From assembly GCA_965276815.1 (NCBI GenBank), contig CBDIBE010000006.1, positions 293,743 to 357,742 on the forward strand: a DNA stretch of 64,000 nucleotides. Reading direction: 5' to 3'. Both the position numbers and the translations under genes were made by a program. Positions within the stretch are counted from its first letter, which is position 1. The number at the start of each line of letters is the position of its first letter. This stretch comes from JAVVHH01 sp965276815 (GTDB lineage Bacteria; Pseudomonadota; Alphaproteobacteria; Acetobacterales; Acetobacteraceae). Shown piece after piece: positions 1 to 9,145 of the stretch. The notes under the pieces are model-generated. The model worked only from the letters and a program-made list of their open reading frames with translations, had not been told where the DNA came from and did not search any database.

Positions 1-3000
1 CCGTCTTGCCCGCCTCCAGCCGTCCCGCCACCTCCCAGCCCGCAGGCAAGCCTTGCGTGACCACGGCCGAGTGGTCCTGCGCGTCGTCGGCGCTGCCCTC
101 GAGCAGCAGCACGAACACGGTGTTCTGCTTCAACTGGTCCAGATCCAGCGTATCGCCCGAGAGCATGAAAAACTTCCGGCTCACCCGCATGCCTTGCCGA
201 GCCGCCTGCGGCGGCGTGACCGGAATGCCGCTCGCGGTCAGCGTTTCCCACACCGGCCGGTCACCCAAATTGCGCACCGTCGCCGCCCCGGTCAGCGCAA
301 CCTGCACCACGGAAGCCGACGTCACCGGGCTGCCATTCACCGCCACCCGCACCGGCCGCCCATCCCGGCCCAGCACGGCACCGGCCGCCGCCGTCCAGGC
401 CTCCTCCTGCGTGCTGAGGTTCTCCGGCCGCAGATCTCCGCCGGGCAGACGACTCAGCAGCTCCGCCAGCCGGTCCGGCAACAACCCGCTCTCCTTAAGC
501 AGCAACGCCACCGCGGCCTGATCGCGCAACGCGCTGCCGTAATCGGCGCCCCAGTCGCGCCGCGCCGGCGCGGCGAGTGCAGCATTGAACGCCGCCTCGG
601 CCCGCGGGCGGTCGTTCGACAACGCCAGCGCCGCACCGAGTTGCGCCTTGGCGAGCGGAGTCGGCAACTTGTCCAAGCTCTCCGCGAGAATGCGGTTCGC
701 CCCCGCCCGCGGCTGCCCGGCCAGCGCCAGCGCGTATAAATAGTAGGCCTCGGCCGCAAGGTCCTCTGGCTTGTCGCTGAAATTCTCCAGACCATCAACT
801 AGGAACTTCTCGGCGTCTCTGAGCGCCCCGTCAGGCACGGCCGCGCCTCCTGTGCGCGCGCGCAACAGGAACTCGACCGCATACGCCGAGAGCCAAGTCT
901 CTGCGTCGCTCGCCGAGGACCACAGGCCGAACCCGCCATCGTAGCGTTGCTTGTCCAGCACCGTCGTCACGGCTACCTGCAGCCGCGCCGCCCGCTCCGG
1001 TCCGGCCACCGGCCCATCCGGCAGCACTGCAAGCGGAAACCCCTTGCTGGTCGACTGCTCGAGGCAGAATAGCGGATACTCGTCCAGCGCCTTCACCAGC
1101 GCGGTGACGTCGTAGCGCACCGGACCTCCAAATCCGGCATGCGCCGACCCGGTCCCCGGCATCATCTGGTTCAGCGCCGGGGTCAGCCGCGCCTCGGCCC
1201 CGGGCGCGATCTCGCTCCCCGAGGCGATCGTCACCCTCGGCCGCGCCGACTGCACCAGGATTGCCGTATCCCGCCGTACCTGGAACCCGCCGGGTCCCGA
1301 CACAGCGAGGTGGATCACGCCGCGCCCGACGCCCGTTGCCTGCAGCGTCGTCGTGCGGACCACCTGCGCGCCCGGCGTCAGCGTGGCGGAAAGCCGCGAC
1401 TCGCCCTCGATCGCTAGCGGCCCCTCCACCGAGATCTGCGCGACGCCATCACCCGGCGGCAGGTCCAAATTCTGCATCAGCACCGCGAACCGAGCTTCGT
1501 CACCCGGCGACAGGAAGCGCGGCAGCAGCGGCTCGGCGATCATCGGATCGCGCACGATCAGCGGCACCGACAGCGACCCGATCTGGCTGCCTTTCCAGGC
1601 GACCGCCATCAGCCGGACCTGGCCATTGAAGTCCGGCAGGTCGAGCGGCACCTGCACGGTCCCGTCCGGCCCCGCCTGCATCGGCGGCGAGAACAGCGCC
1701 ACGATCTTCTGCGGGATTTCCGACAGGGCGGCGCCGCCCTCGTCGCCGCCCTGGCGCAACACGGTCGCGTCCCCCTCGGCGGGCGGGATCAGCCGCCCCC
1801 AATCGTCGCGGATATCCAGACCGAGTTGCCGCCGGCCGAGGAAATGCTTCACCGGGTCGGGCGATTTGAAGTCCGTCAACCGCAGCACGCCCTCATCGAC
1901 GGCGGCGAGCGTCACCCAAGCACCGGGCTCGGTCTTCAGCGGCACGGTTATACGCTGCCGCGGCTGTACTTTGTCGGGGATGGTGGCGGAGAGGGACAGC
2001 GTGCGCGACGCCGGATCAACGCTGGCCCAAGCCAGGCCGATCGCCCGGTCCGGCCGCGAGCCATCGCCGGCCCGGAACACGTGCACGGTCAGATAGGCGC
2101 CGGGTCCCCAAGCCGCGTCCACCGGGACATCGACCGTCGTGCCCTCGGCCGGCACCTCGATGTCGCGCAGCGTGTTCACCCGATCGGTCAGCGTCAGCAG
2201 CGTCGCATGCCCGGCGAACGGCGCCACGATATGCACCTTGGCGATGCTGCCCGGCGCATATTCCCGCCGATCGACCGACACATCCACCTTGTCCGGCGTG
2301 TCAGGACTGTCGGACGCCACCCATCCGGAGCGGAACCGCACCGAAGTTGCGGCGAGCCCATTGCTCTCGGCCACTTCGAGCCGATAGCGGCCGAAATCCA
2401 GCCGCTTGGCATAATGGAAGGGCTGCCCGGGCGGGATCGTGATGTCGGCCGCCTCGATCGGCTCGTCCTTATAGACGGTCTCGTAGCGTGCGACCGAACC
2501 ATGCATCACCAGCCGCCAATCCGGCCGCTCCCGCACCAGCCGCAGATGCGCCTGCAGGCCGATCCGAGCCCCGTCCGGGTTCACCGCGGCGACGTCGAAC
2601 CCGGCCTCAGCTCCGGCATCGATCGAACCGTCGAACCCTGGCTTGACGCCGATCAGATTGCTCGACGGCCGGACCGGAATATTGGCGTGCGCATGCGCGG
2701 CCCGGCCGGACGGATCATCAACCGCCACATCCAACTGCGCGAGCACCGGGCTCGTGCTGTCCGGCGCGCTCTTGATCAACAGCGGCAGCGTCGCCTTGCC
2801 GTCCGGGTCGGTATTCGGCAGCGTGAATTGCAAACTGTCTGGCGCGAACTCCTCGTCGGCGAGCCCGATCTGATATCCGGCGAGCGCCGCGGGCGGGCTC
2901 GGATCACGCACCAGCTTGACCGTGGCCGACCCCGTCAGATCCGCCGCCGGCGCGCCATACAGGAACCGCGCGGAGACCGGCACCGGATAGGGCGTGCCGG

Positions 3001-4831
3001 GAACGATCGGCCCCGCCGTCGCGATATCGACCGCCATCCGGTCCGGCACGAAAGCATCGACCCGGAACTCGGCATGGCCGATCGCCGGCTGCTTCGGGTC
3101 GGCCAGCACGTCAATCGTCCACATGCCAGCCGGCGCAGACTGCGCGAGGGCAACGGGCAGATAGATCGAGTCGTCGCCACCGCGCGGCGGCACCTGGTCG
3201 AGGAACACCTGGCCGTTCGGCCGCTTGACCACGAGATGCGCCGGCACATCCGCCGGCAGCCCGGCGGCATCGCGCAGCAGCGCCATCACCCGCACCGTCT
3301 CGCCGGGCCGATAAATGCCGCGATCCGTCCACGCAAACGCATCCAGCGGCCCCGGATGCGGCCGCCCCTCCACGCCGCGATCCGAAAGATCGAACGCCGC
3401 GGCCGTGAGGTCTAGCGTGACCAGATCGTCCCCCGCCGCGCCATGGATGCTATGCGGCGCCTGCGGCCCGGTGCCGCGCAGCAGCGGCGCCGCGAACTTC
3501 GCCACCCCATCCGCGTCGGTCGTCGCCTCGGCCAAAATGTCGTTGTCGCGCGCCAGCAGGCTGAGATGCACGCCCGGGCGCGGCTGGGCGTCCGCAAAAC
3601 TCCGCACCTGGATCGTCAACCCGTCCGAACCGCGCCAGACCGTCGGCGCCAGATCGGTGCGGATGACCGCCTGCACCGCGCCGATGTCGCCACCCGGCGT
3701 CCCGTCCCCCGGCGTCGCCAGCACGAGATAGGCGCCGGGCTCGGAGAACACGTCGGGCAGCGGCAGCGCCGTGCGCACGATCTGGTTCGGCTGCCAATGC
3801 GGAATGTCGGCCTTGCCCTCCCAGACCAGCTTGCCGTTATCGGTCTGCCCCTCGAACGTGTAGCGCTCGAGCGGCTGGCCGAGCTGGTTGTCGCGGGTCC
3901 ATTGCACGAGGTTCCGCTCGGTCAGGCGCAACACCTGCAGCTTGACGCTGGACAGGTTCACGCTGGCGAGCGAGATCCGCGGCGCCTGGTTCCGCGGCAG
4001 CAGGAACATACGGCTGTCGAAGATCAGCCGCGGCTGGCGGTTACCCATGGCGATCGGCACCGGCGTCTCGCGGTTCAGCGCCAGCCCGTCCTCTCCGGGC
4101 AGGCCGGCGCGCAAGATCGCCTGCGTGGTCGCCCCGAGGCGGACCCCGGCGATGCAGATTTGGTCGCCTTGCCGCGTCACCGCCGCGCCGGGTTGAGCCG
4201 GTTGCAGCCGCACCCAATCGCCCGGCACGAAGCCCGGGCTGCGCGACGGGGCGGAGGTGAACTCGATGCAGGCTTGCGGCGGATCGGCCTCCGTCTCGAT
4301 ATGGACGTTCTTGACCAGCATGCCGGCGGCCCGGCGCGCATCGGCCAATTGCTGCTTGTAGCCCGCATCGTCCGGCGCGCGCTCCAGCACGGCCTCGAGC
4401 GTCGTGATCGCCGCGTCCGGCCGGTTCATGGCGCGGAACGCCTCGACCATGACGAGCAGCGCCGGCACTTCCGGCAACCCGCTATCGGCTTGGTTGAACG
4501 CCTGCCAGGCAGCCTGCGCTGCGTGCGCCGGGTCGGGCGGGGTGCGGCGCAGCTGCGCGCGCGCCAGCGTCAGCCAGAGGTCGCCGTTGGCGTCCCCCGC
4601 CGAGATCCGCGCCTCGAGCGCATTCACCACGCCGGCCCAATCGCCTCGCCGCTGCGAGTCGGCCGCGCGCTGCTCAGCCTGCCGCTTCTGCTGCGGCGTC
4701 CCGCCCGCCGGCGTCCGCGCCTCGAGCGTGCGCTGATAGGCTTGGCTGTCGTTTTCCAGGCCAGGGATGTTGAAGTCGTCCGCCCGTGCGACGCCCATGG
4801 CGAGGAACAAAAACAGCAGGAACCAGCGCAT
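1..4831 (-). CDS. Bacterial alpha-2-macroglobulin family protein (C-terminus cut by window edge)
   Basis: Large periplasmic protease-trapping protein of the bacterial alpha-2-macroglobulin family (E. coli YfhM type). About 1610 residues are visible and the C-terminus lies outside the window. The start ATG at 4831 has a GAGG ribosome site overlapping the mscL stop. The protein begins MRWFLLFLFLAMGVARADD, a Sec signal peptide with an A-R-A cleavage site and no lipobox cysteine, so it should be soluble periplasmic rather than lipid-anchored. An MG-domain motif (RGIYRPGETV) lies near residue 500. The thioester motif CLEQ is at 1055-1066 (around residue 1256), so the covalent trapping chemistry looks intact. 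The expected partner PbpC would lie downstream of position 1, out of view. Confidence 0.93.
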   Translation of the reverse strand, partial: MRWFLLFLFLAMGVARADDFNIPGLENDSQAYQRTLEARTPAGGTPQQKRQAEQRAADSQRRGDWAGVVNALEARISAGDANGDLWLTLARAQLRRTPPDPAHAAQAAWQAFNQADSGLPEVPALLVMVEAFRAMNRPDAAITTLEAVLERAPDDAGYKQQLADARRAAGMLVKNVHIETEADPPQACIEFTSAPSRSPGFVPGDWVRLQPAQPGAAVTRQGDQICIAGVRLGATTQAILRAGLPGEDGLALNRETPVPIAMGNRQPRLIFDSRMFLLPRNQAPRISLASVNLSSVKLQVLRLTERNLVQWTRDNQLGQPLERYTFEGQTDNGKLVWEGKADIPHWQPNQIVRTALPLPDVFSEPGAYLVLATPGDGTPGGDIGAVQAVIRTDLAPTVWRGSDGLTIQVRSFADAQPRPGVHLSLLARDNDILAEATTDADGVAKFAAPLLRGTGPQAPHSIHGAAGDDLVTLDLTAAAFDLSDRGVEGRPHPGPLDAFAWTDRGIYRPGETVRVMALLRDAAGLPADVPAHLVVKRPNGQVFLDQVPPRGGDDSIYLPVALAQSAPAGMWTIDVLADPKQPAIGHAEFRVDAFVPDRMAVDIATAGPIVPGTPYPVPVSARFLYGAPAADLTGSATVKLVRDPSPPAALAGYQIGLADEEFAPDSLQFTLPNTDPDGKATLPLLIKSAPDSTSPVLAQLDVAVDDPSGRAAHAHANIPVRPSSNLIGVKPGFDGSIDAGAEAGFDVAAVNPDGARIGLQAHLRLVRERPDWRLVMHGSVARYETVYKDEPIEAADITIPPGQPFHYAKRLDFGRYRLEVAESNGLAATSVRFRSGWVASDSPDTPDKVDVSVDRREYAPGSIAKVHIVAPFAGHATLLTLTDRVNTLRDIEVPAEGTTVDVPVDAAWGPGAYLTVHVFRAGDGSRPDRAIGLAWASVDPASRTLSLSATIPDKVQPRQRITVPLKTEPGAWVTLAAVDEGVLRLTDFKSPDPVKHFLGRRQLGLDIRDDWGRLIPPAEGDATVLRQGGDEGGAALSEIPQKIVALFSPPMQAGPDGTVQVPLDLPDFNGQVRLMAVAWKGSQIGSLSVPLIVRDPMIAEPLLPRFLSPGDEARFAVLMQNLDLPPGDGVAQISVEGPLAIEGESRLSATLTPGAQVVRTTTLQATGVGRGVIHLAVSGPGGFQVRRDTAILVQSARPRVTIASGSEIAPGAEARLTPALNQMMPGTGSAHAGFGGPVRYDVTALVKALDEYPLFCLEQSTSKGFPLAVLPDGPVAGPERAARLQVAVTTVLDKQRYDGGFGLWSSASDAETWLSAYAVEFLLRARTGGAAVPDGALRDAEKFLVDGLENFSDKPEDLAAEAYYLYALALAGQPRAGANRILAESLDKLPTPLAKAQLGAALALSNDRPRAEAAFNAALAAPARRDWGADYGSALRDQAAVALLLKESGLLPDRLAELLSRLPGGDLRPENLSTQEEAWTAAAGAVLGRDGRPVRVAVNGSPVTSASVVQVALTGAATVRNLGDRPVWETLTASGIPVTPPQAARQGMRVSRKFFMLSGDTLDLDQLKQNTVFVLLLEGSADDAQDHSAVVTQGLPAGWEVAGRLEAGKT

Positions 4832-4839
4832 GACAGGCC

Positions 4840-5289
4840 TCAGGGGTTCGGACGTTGGGCAAGCAAGTCGCGGATTTCGATGAGCGTCTCTTCCGTCTTG
4901 TTGAGCGCGGGCGCCTGTTCGGCCTCCTTGGCCTTGAACCGGCTCAGTACCTTGACGACCCAGAAGACGGCGAAGCTGACGATGATGAACGAGATGCAGG
5001 CATTGAGGAACAAGCCGACATTGATCGTTACCGCTCCGGCATTGCGCGCCGCATCGAGGGTCGGTTGATGGGGTCCCTTTATCGTAACGAACCAATTGCT
5101 GAAGTCAACGCCACCGACGATCAGCCCGAGCACCGGCGTAAAGACATCTTTGACCAGGCTGTTGACGACCGAGGTAAAGGCCGCGCCGATGATGATACCC
5201 ACAGCGAGGTCAACGACGTTGCCACGCATGATGAAAGCGCGGAATTCCGATATCCAGCCGGGCGTGTGAACATGGATTGGCGGTTGCAC
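4840..5289 (-). CDS. mscL: Large-conductance mechanosensitive channel MscL
   Basis: Homopentameric inner-membrane channel that opens under membrane tension to release solutes during hypo-osmotic shock. 149 residues, the normal family size. The N-terminal signature EFRAFIMRGNVVDLAVGIIIG is followed by the pore-lining TM1, a periplasmic loop, TM2 (ACISFIIVSFAVFWVVKV) and the charged cytoplasmic helix ending IRDLLAQ. The stop lies 8 bp from the start of the macroglobulin gene on the same strand, so the two are probably one transcript: an envelope-stress channel with an envelope-defence protein (inference). Confidence 0.97.
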   Translation of the reverse strand: MQPPIHVHTPGWISEFRAFIMRGNVVDLAVGIIIGAAFTSVVNSLVKDVFTPVLGLIVGGVDFSNWFVTIKGPHQPTLDAARNAGAVTINVGLFLNACISFIIVSFAVFWVVKVLSRFKAKEAEQAPALNKTEETLIEIRDLLAQRPNP

Positions 5290-5646
5290 GAGCGTTCCCC
5301 TGAGGTTACCGCCAGCGTAGAGGCTTGCCGGGGGGCGACGCTAGTTCCCGCGTAAGATATTGCGTTTAAAAATCAGCCGGTCGAGCTCCTGTCTTGATCC
5401 GTAGATCCTGACAAAAGCCTCTTAAGAAATGCTGAACGCTAAGCCGCCGTACGTGCCAAATCATCAACGTCGTCCTGCCTGGACCCGGCGTTCCCTCGAC
5501 GGGGTAACCCTTTCCGCCCGCAGCCCGCCATGCAAAATCGTGTCCAGGCCGGGTACGCTGGTCTCGATCTTGGGTGGGGTCACATACGACACCATGTTCC
5601 TCATCCGTGGATACAGGACTTATATAAACGCGAGGTAAGTGGGAGA
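5290..5646. other. Intergenic region between mscL and the luciferase-like gene
   Basis: 357 bp between divergent genes. No convincing coding frame, hairpin or tRNA was seen. A TATATA run at 5621-5626 could be a -10 element for the downstream oxidoreductase, but no clear -35 hexamer sits at the right distance. Confidence 0.4.
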
Positions 5647-6696
5647 ATGCCGTCAGGGTTGCGCCTGTCCGTGCTGGACCAGTCAACGGTGGTGACCGGA
5701 CGGTCTCCCGCGAACAGCATCCAGGAGACGCTGCGCCTCGCCCGGCACTGCGAGACGCTCGGCTACTACCGCTATTGGCTCGCCGAGCACCACAACAGCG
5801 CCAGCCAGGCCGGCACCGCGCCGGAAGTGCTGATGGCCGCGGTCGCGGCGACCACCAGCCGCATCCGCGTCGGCAGCGCCGGGGTGATGCTGCCGCACTA
5901 CTCGAGCCTCAAAGTGGCCGAAGCGTTCCGGGTGCTCGAGGCGATCGCGCCGGGCCGGATCGACATGGGACTGGGCCGCGCGCCCGGCTCGGACGGGCGG
6001 ACGGCCTACGCGCTCAACCCGCTGGCCGACAGCGCCTCCGACCACTTCCCCAGCCAGGTCCGCGACTTGCTGCACTGGGTGCGCGGCGAGGAGCTGGTCG
6101 ACGGCCATCCGTTTCGCGGCGTGCTGGCGCAACCCGGCGGCCCGACTGCGCCGGCGCCCTGGATCCTCGGTAGCTCCGATTACGGGGCGCAAGTCGCCGC
6201 CTATTTCGGCCTGCCTTTCTGCTTTGCCGCCTTCATCACCGATGGGCGCGGCGCCGACGAAGCGCTCAACGCTTACCGCTCCGGCTACCGGCCAAGCGCG
6301 CAATTTCCGTCGCCGAACGCCGCGCTCTGCGTTTGGGCGATGGCGGCGGACAGCGAGGCGGAGGCCGAGCGGCAGTTCCTTTCGCGCGCGCTCTGGCGCC
6401 TCGGCCGGGACCGCGGCTCATATATGCCGCTGAGGAGCCCGGAAGAGGCGGCCGCCTATAAGTTCACCGAGGCGGAACGCGAGCGCGTCCAAAAAACCCG
6501 CAACCGGGCCATTGTCGGCACCGGGCCGCAAGTCGTATCGCGGCTGGCCGAACTGGCGGGGCAGCACCGGGTCGACGAGGTCGTCATCCTGACCACGGTG
6601 CATGATCCGGCGGTGCGCCGGCGCAGCTACGCCGCTATTGCCGAGGCCGCCGGGCTAGTAGGAGCGGCGGAGGTTCCGCGGGCCGCCGCGGACTGA
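5647..6696 (+). CDS. LLM-class flavin-dependent oxidoreductase (MsnO8-like)
   Basis: Luciferase-like monooxygenase fold, 349 residues, expected to use reduced flavin to oxidise an unidentified substrate. It opens with LRLSVLDQSTVV and contains the family segments YWLAEHHN, RVGSAGVMLPHY, and RIDMGLGRAPGSD, typical of the MsnO8/YhbW-type subgroup. The reading frame is open upstream to 5530, but homology begins at MPSGLRLSVLDQ, and the ATG at 5647 has GAGG 11 bp upstream, so this start was chosen. The 3' end overlaps a convergent small gene by 42 bp. The substrate cannot be read from the sequence. Confidence 0.9.
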   Translation: MPSGLRLSVLDQSTVVTGRSPANSIQETLRLARHCETLGYYRYWLAEHHNSASQAGTAPEVLMAAVAATTSRIRVGSAGVMLPHYSSLKVAEAFRVLEAIAPGRIDMGLGRAPGSDGRTAYALNPLADSASDHFPSQVRDLLHWVRGEELVDGHPFRGVLAQPGGPTAPAPWILGSSDYGAQVAAYFGLPFCFAAFITDGRGADEALNAYRSGYRPSAQFPSPNAALCVWAMAADSEAEAERQFLSRALWRLGRDRGSYMPLRSPEEAAAYKFTEAERERVQKTRNRAIVGTGPQVVSRLAELAGQHRVDEVVILTTVHDPAVRRRSYAAIAEAAGLVGAAEVPRAAAD

Positions 6697-6930
6697 CTGC
6701 CACTGCCGATACTTGATCATGCCCCAAGCAGCGACGCCGGCCAGGATCAACACCGGCAGCACCATGGACAACAGCCATAGCGCAATCGCCGCCACCGCGA
6801 TTCCGCCCGCGACCAATGTGACAAGCACGGCGCCGACAAGCAGCTTGAGCGAGATGGTCGGCGCCATCTGCGGCGGCCGGCGAAAGGCGCCGTCGGGAGT
6901 CATGTCCAACGTGGGAGGAATGCGGTTCAT
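6655..6930 (-). CDS. Small two-TM membrane protein, unknown function
   Basis: 91 residues. A polar N-terminus (MNRIPPTLDMTPDG) is followed by two closely spaced hydrophobic helices (LKLLVGAVLVTLVAGGIAVAAIALWLL and VLPVLILAGVAAWGMI) and a basic tail. This is a credible small inner-membrane protein, but no named family was recognised. It overlaps the 3' end of the luciferase-like gene tail to tail. No strong ribosome site was seen, so expression is less certain than for its neighbours. Confidence 0.5.
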   Translation of the reverse strand: MNRIPPTLDMTPDGAFRRPPQMAPTISLKLLVGAVLVTLVAGGIAVAAIALWLLSMVLPVLILAGVAAWGMIKYRQWQSVRGGPRNLRRSY

Positions 6931-6969
6931 AGCGCCAACGTGGCCCGCTTCCTTTGCTGCTTCAAGGGC

Positions 6970-7689
6970 TCAGTAACGGGTCGTCAGATCGGTCAGCCAA
7001 GCCGGCGAGGCCTGGACCAGCGCCGTCTCGACGGCACGGTCCGCCCCGGTCAGGATCAACAGCGAAATCGCCAGCGCCGCGCCCCCGAGCAGCTTCTTCC
7101 CGCCATCCGCCCCGCGCAGCATCCGTCCGCGCCAGTGCTTCAGCGCCTCCCGCGACAGGCTGCCGACGATCAGCAGCGGCAGCGCGGTGCCGAGGCCGAA
7201 TACCGCCATCATCAGCCCGACCTGCCCGAGGTCGCGCCCCTGCGACGCCAGCAGCGACGCCGCGCCCAGCGTCGGCCCCACGCACGGGCTCCAAACCGTC
7301 CCGAGCGCCATCCCGAGCAGGAACTGCCCAGCCAATCCCTTCCCGGGCAGCAGCGCGAGGAACCGGTTTGCCCCATCGCTGACCCGGCCGGTCGCCACCG
7401 CCAGCCGGCCCGCGAGCCGGCCGCTCAACAGCACGATCCCGACCGCCCCCAGCAGAATCGCCGCCACCCAGCGGAACACGCCACCATCGAGCCCGGCCGC
7501 AAACCCGACCGTCGCCACGAACAGCCCCACGCCCACAAACGCCACCACCAGCCCGGCGCTGAGGGCCAGGATCCCGAACCGGTGCGCCGCCACCGCCGCC
7601 CCGAACACGAGCGGCAGCAGCGGCAACACACACGGCGACAGCGTCGACAGCACGCCCGCGACGAAGGCGAAGCCCAAGCTCGCGAGCAT
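6970..7689 (-). CDS. ccdA: CcdA/DsbD-type thiol-disulfide transporter
   Basis: Inner-membrane protein of 239 residues with six predicted helices that passes reducing equivalents from cytoplasmic thioredoxin to periplasmic thiol proteins. Both signature cysteine motifs are present: SPCVLPLLP in the first helix and SPCVGPTLG in the central helix. It starts 9 bp after the stop of the periplasmic thioredoxin-like gene, so the two form an operon in which CcdA would reduce that partner. The likely purpose is cytochrome c or copper-site assembly, consistent with the divergent SCO gene. Confidence 0.92.
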   Translation of the reverse strand: MLASLGFAFVAGVLSTLSPCVLPLLPLVFGAAVAAHRFGILALSAGLVVAFVGVGLFVATVGFAAGLDGGVFRWVAAILLGAVGIVLLSGRLAGRLAVATGRVSDGANRFLALLPGKGLAGQFLLGMALGTVWSPCVGPTLGAASLLASQGRDLGQVGLMMAVFGLGTALPLLIVGSLSREALKHWRGRMLRGADGGKKLLGGAALAISLLILTGADRAVETALVQASPAWLTDLTTRY

Positions 7690-7698
7690 GCCGGCCGG

Positions 7699-8097
7699 CT
7701 AGGACTCGGTCTTGGCGACCAGCGCCCGGATCGCCGCCTCATCGGTCACGCCGACCGACCGGCCGCGCTCATCCTTGCCATGGAACGCGATCAGCGTGCT
7801 CTGCATGTTCGCGCCCATCTCGCGGACGATGTCCTTCTGCGTGTCGAAATCGACCTTCATGATCACGAGATCCTTGAACTCCGGATCCTGTGACAGCTTG
7901 GCCAGGATCGGCCGCTGCTTGGCGCAATTCGGGCACCAGCTCGCGTCGATCTCGACCAGGACCGGCTTTTTCTCGGCCTGCGCCTGCGCGAAGGCTTGCT
8001 GCTGGAACGGTACGGTCTCGGCGGCCAAGGCCGGCCCAGCCAGGCCAACGAGGAGCCCGGTAGCGAGGAGATAGCGACGCATGGAGATTTCCATCAT
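7699..8097 (-). CDS. Exported thioredoxin-family protein
   Basis: 132 residues with signal peptide (MRRYLLATGLLVGLAGPALA-A), then a thioredoxin fold with active site DASWCPNCAKQRP and the beta-strand DLVIMKVDF. The WCxxC is intact, predicting a periplasmic disulfide reductase fed by CcdA. A second start at 8082 (MRRYLL) fits the signal peptide better than 8097 (MMEISMRR). Similar to the C-terminal thioredoxin domain of DsbD, with the membrane domain on a separate gene. Confidence 0.88.
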   Translation of the reverse strand: MMEISMRRYLLATGLLVGLAGPALAAETVPFQQQAFAQAQAEKKPVLVEIDASWCPNCAKQRPILAKLSQDPEFKDLVIMKVDFDTQKDIVREMGANMQSTLIAFHGKDERGRSVGVTDEAAIRALVAKTES

Positions 8098-8239
8098 GAT
8101 TGCTGCTAGTCCTTACGTGTCGATGAGCCCACACGTTACGCCTGCCGCCGCCCTCACCCCCACAACGTCACAGGGCTGTTACCGCAGACAACGCCGCTTC
8201 ATCGCATATGAGCTGCATGCAAGTGACCGATTTCCAATC

Positions 8240-8812
8240 ATGCTGACCCGGCGGCAAGCAGTATGGCTCGCCCCGCTCGGCGTCCTCGTGGCGGGCGGGG
8301 CGGGCGCCGCGTGGCTCACCCTGCGGCCCCCGTCGACGGTCCCGATCGGCGGTCCGTTCGAATTGGTGGACGGCGACGGCAAAACGGTCAGCGACCGGGA
8401 TTTCCGCGGCAAGTGGATGCTGGTGTATTTCGGCTACACGCATTGCCCCGACGCATGCCCGACCGCCCTGCAAGATATGGCGAACGCCGTCGACATGATC
8501 GGCGACAAGAAGCGCGACGTCGACATCCTGTTCATCACGATCGACCCCGAACGCGACACGCCCGCGGTGATGAAGGACTATGTGAGCGCCTTCGAAGCCC
8601 CCATCACCGTCCTAAGCGGCTCCACCGCCGCCGTGGCGCGCGCCGCCCGCGCCTACCGCGTGTATTACGCCAAGCATCAGACGCAAGACGGCTATGATAT
8701 GGACCATACGAGCATCATCTACGTGATGAACCCAAGCGGCCGCTTCGTGACCAACTTCACCCAGGAAAACACGCCCGACCAAATCGCCGCCGAGCTGCGC
8801 AAGCTGGTCTAA
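8240..8812 (+). CDS. SCO1/SenC family copper chaperone-like protein
   Basis: 190 residues; membrane-anchored thioredoxin-fold protein that delivers copper to, or reduces, the CuA centre of cytochrome c oxidase. An N-terminal anchor (AVWLAPLGVLVAGGAGAAWL) is followed by the copper-binding motif YFGYTHCPDACP (CxxxC) and the distal histidine in DMDHTS, so all three copper ligands are present. The start ATG at 8240 was chosen because it leaves a normal signal anchor; the frame is open further upstream to 8081. It is divergent from the thioredoxin/CcdA pair across about 140 bp that must hold both promoters. Confidence 0.93.
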   Translation: MLTRRQAVWLAPLGVLVAGGAGAAWLTLRPPSTVPIGGPFELVDGDGKTVSDRDFRGKWMLVYFGYTHCPDACPTALQDMANAVDMIGDKKRDVDILFITIDPERDTPAVMKDYVSAFEAPITVLSGSTAAVARAARAYRVYYAKHQTQDGYDMDHTSIIYVMNPSGRFVTNFTQENTPDQIAAELRKLV

Positions 8813-8865
8813 ACGCCCGATCGAACGCACTCCCCCCGGTGAGGGTCTCTGCCCGAGAAGGAAAA

Positions 8866-8941
8866 TGGCTCCCTGAGTAGGACTCGAACCTACGACCGAG
8901 CGATTAACAGTCGCTTGCTCTACCAACTGAGCTATCAGGGA
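8866..8941 (-). tRNA. tRNA-Asn (GUU)
   Basis: 76-nt cloverleaf read on the minus strand. The acceptor stem TCCCTGA pairs with TCAGGGA, CCA is encoded, the anticodon arm AGCGA-CTGTTAA-TCGCT gives anticodon GTT, and the T-arm GTTCGAGTCC is standard. Confidence 0.98.
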
Positions 8942-9036
8942 TCAGCCGGGCGGCTCCTATACCGTTGACCCGATCATAGTGCAAACCGCTATTTCCCGGT
9001 TGCTCCGAAGCGCGCCTGAGGGCAGAAAAGGCCGGC

Positions 9037-9123
9037 GCGGGCGTGGCGGAATTGGCAGACGCGCCGGACTCAAAATCCGGTTCTGGTGACAGAGTGTCGG
9101 TTCGACCCCGACCGCCCGCACCA
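9037..9123 (+). tRNA. tRNA-Leu (CAA)
   Basis: 87-nt class II tRNA with a long variable arm. The acceptor stem GCGGGCG pairs with CGCCCGC, with discriminator A and encoded CCA at 9121-9123. The anticodon arm CCGGA-CTCAAAA-TCCGG gives anticodon CAA, which reads UUG. Confidence 0.97.
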
Positions 9124-9145
9124 AACCACTCGGAGCCCCCGACCG

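Noticed and set aside
1826..5068. Two long plus-strand frames (529 and 541 residues) at 1826-3415 and 3443-5068
   Set aside because: Antisense to the macroglobulin gene, Arg/His/Pro-rich with no family resemblance; a by-product of GC-rich codon use.
5618..5646. TATATA as a promoter -10 for the luciferase-like gene
   Set aside because: No -35 hexamer at 16-18 bp; kept only as a remark in the intergenic entry.
8869..9123. The tRNA-Asn/tRNA-Leu pair as an integration (att) site
   Set aside because: No integrase, no direct repeat of a tRNA end and no atypical DNA beside them.
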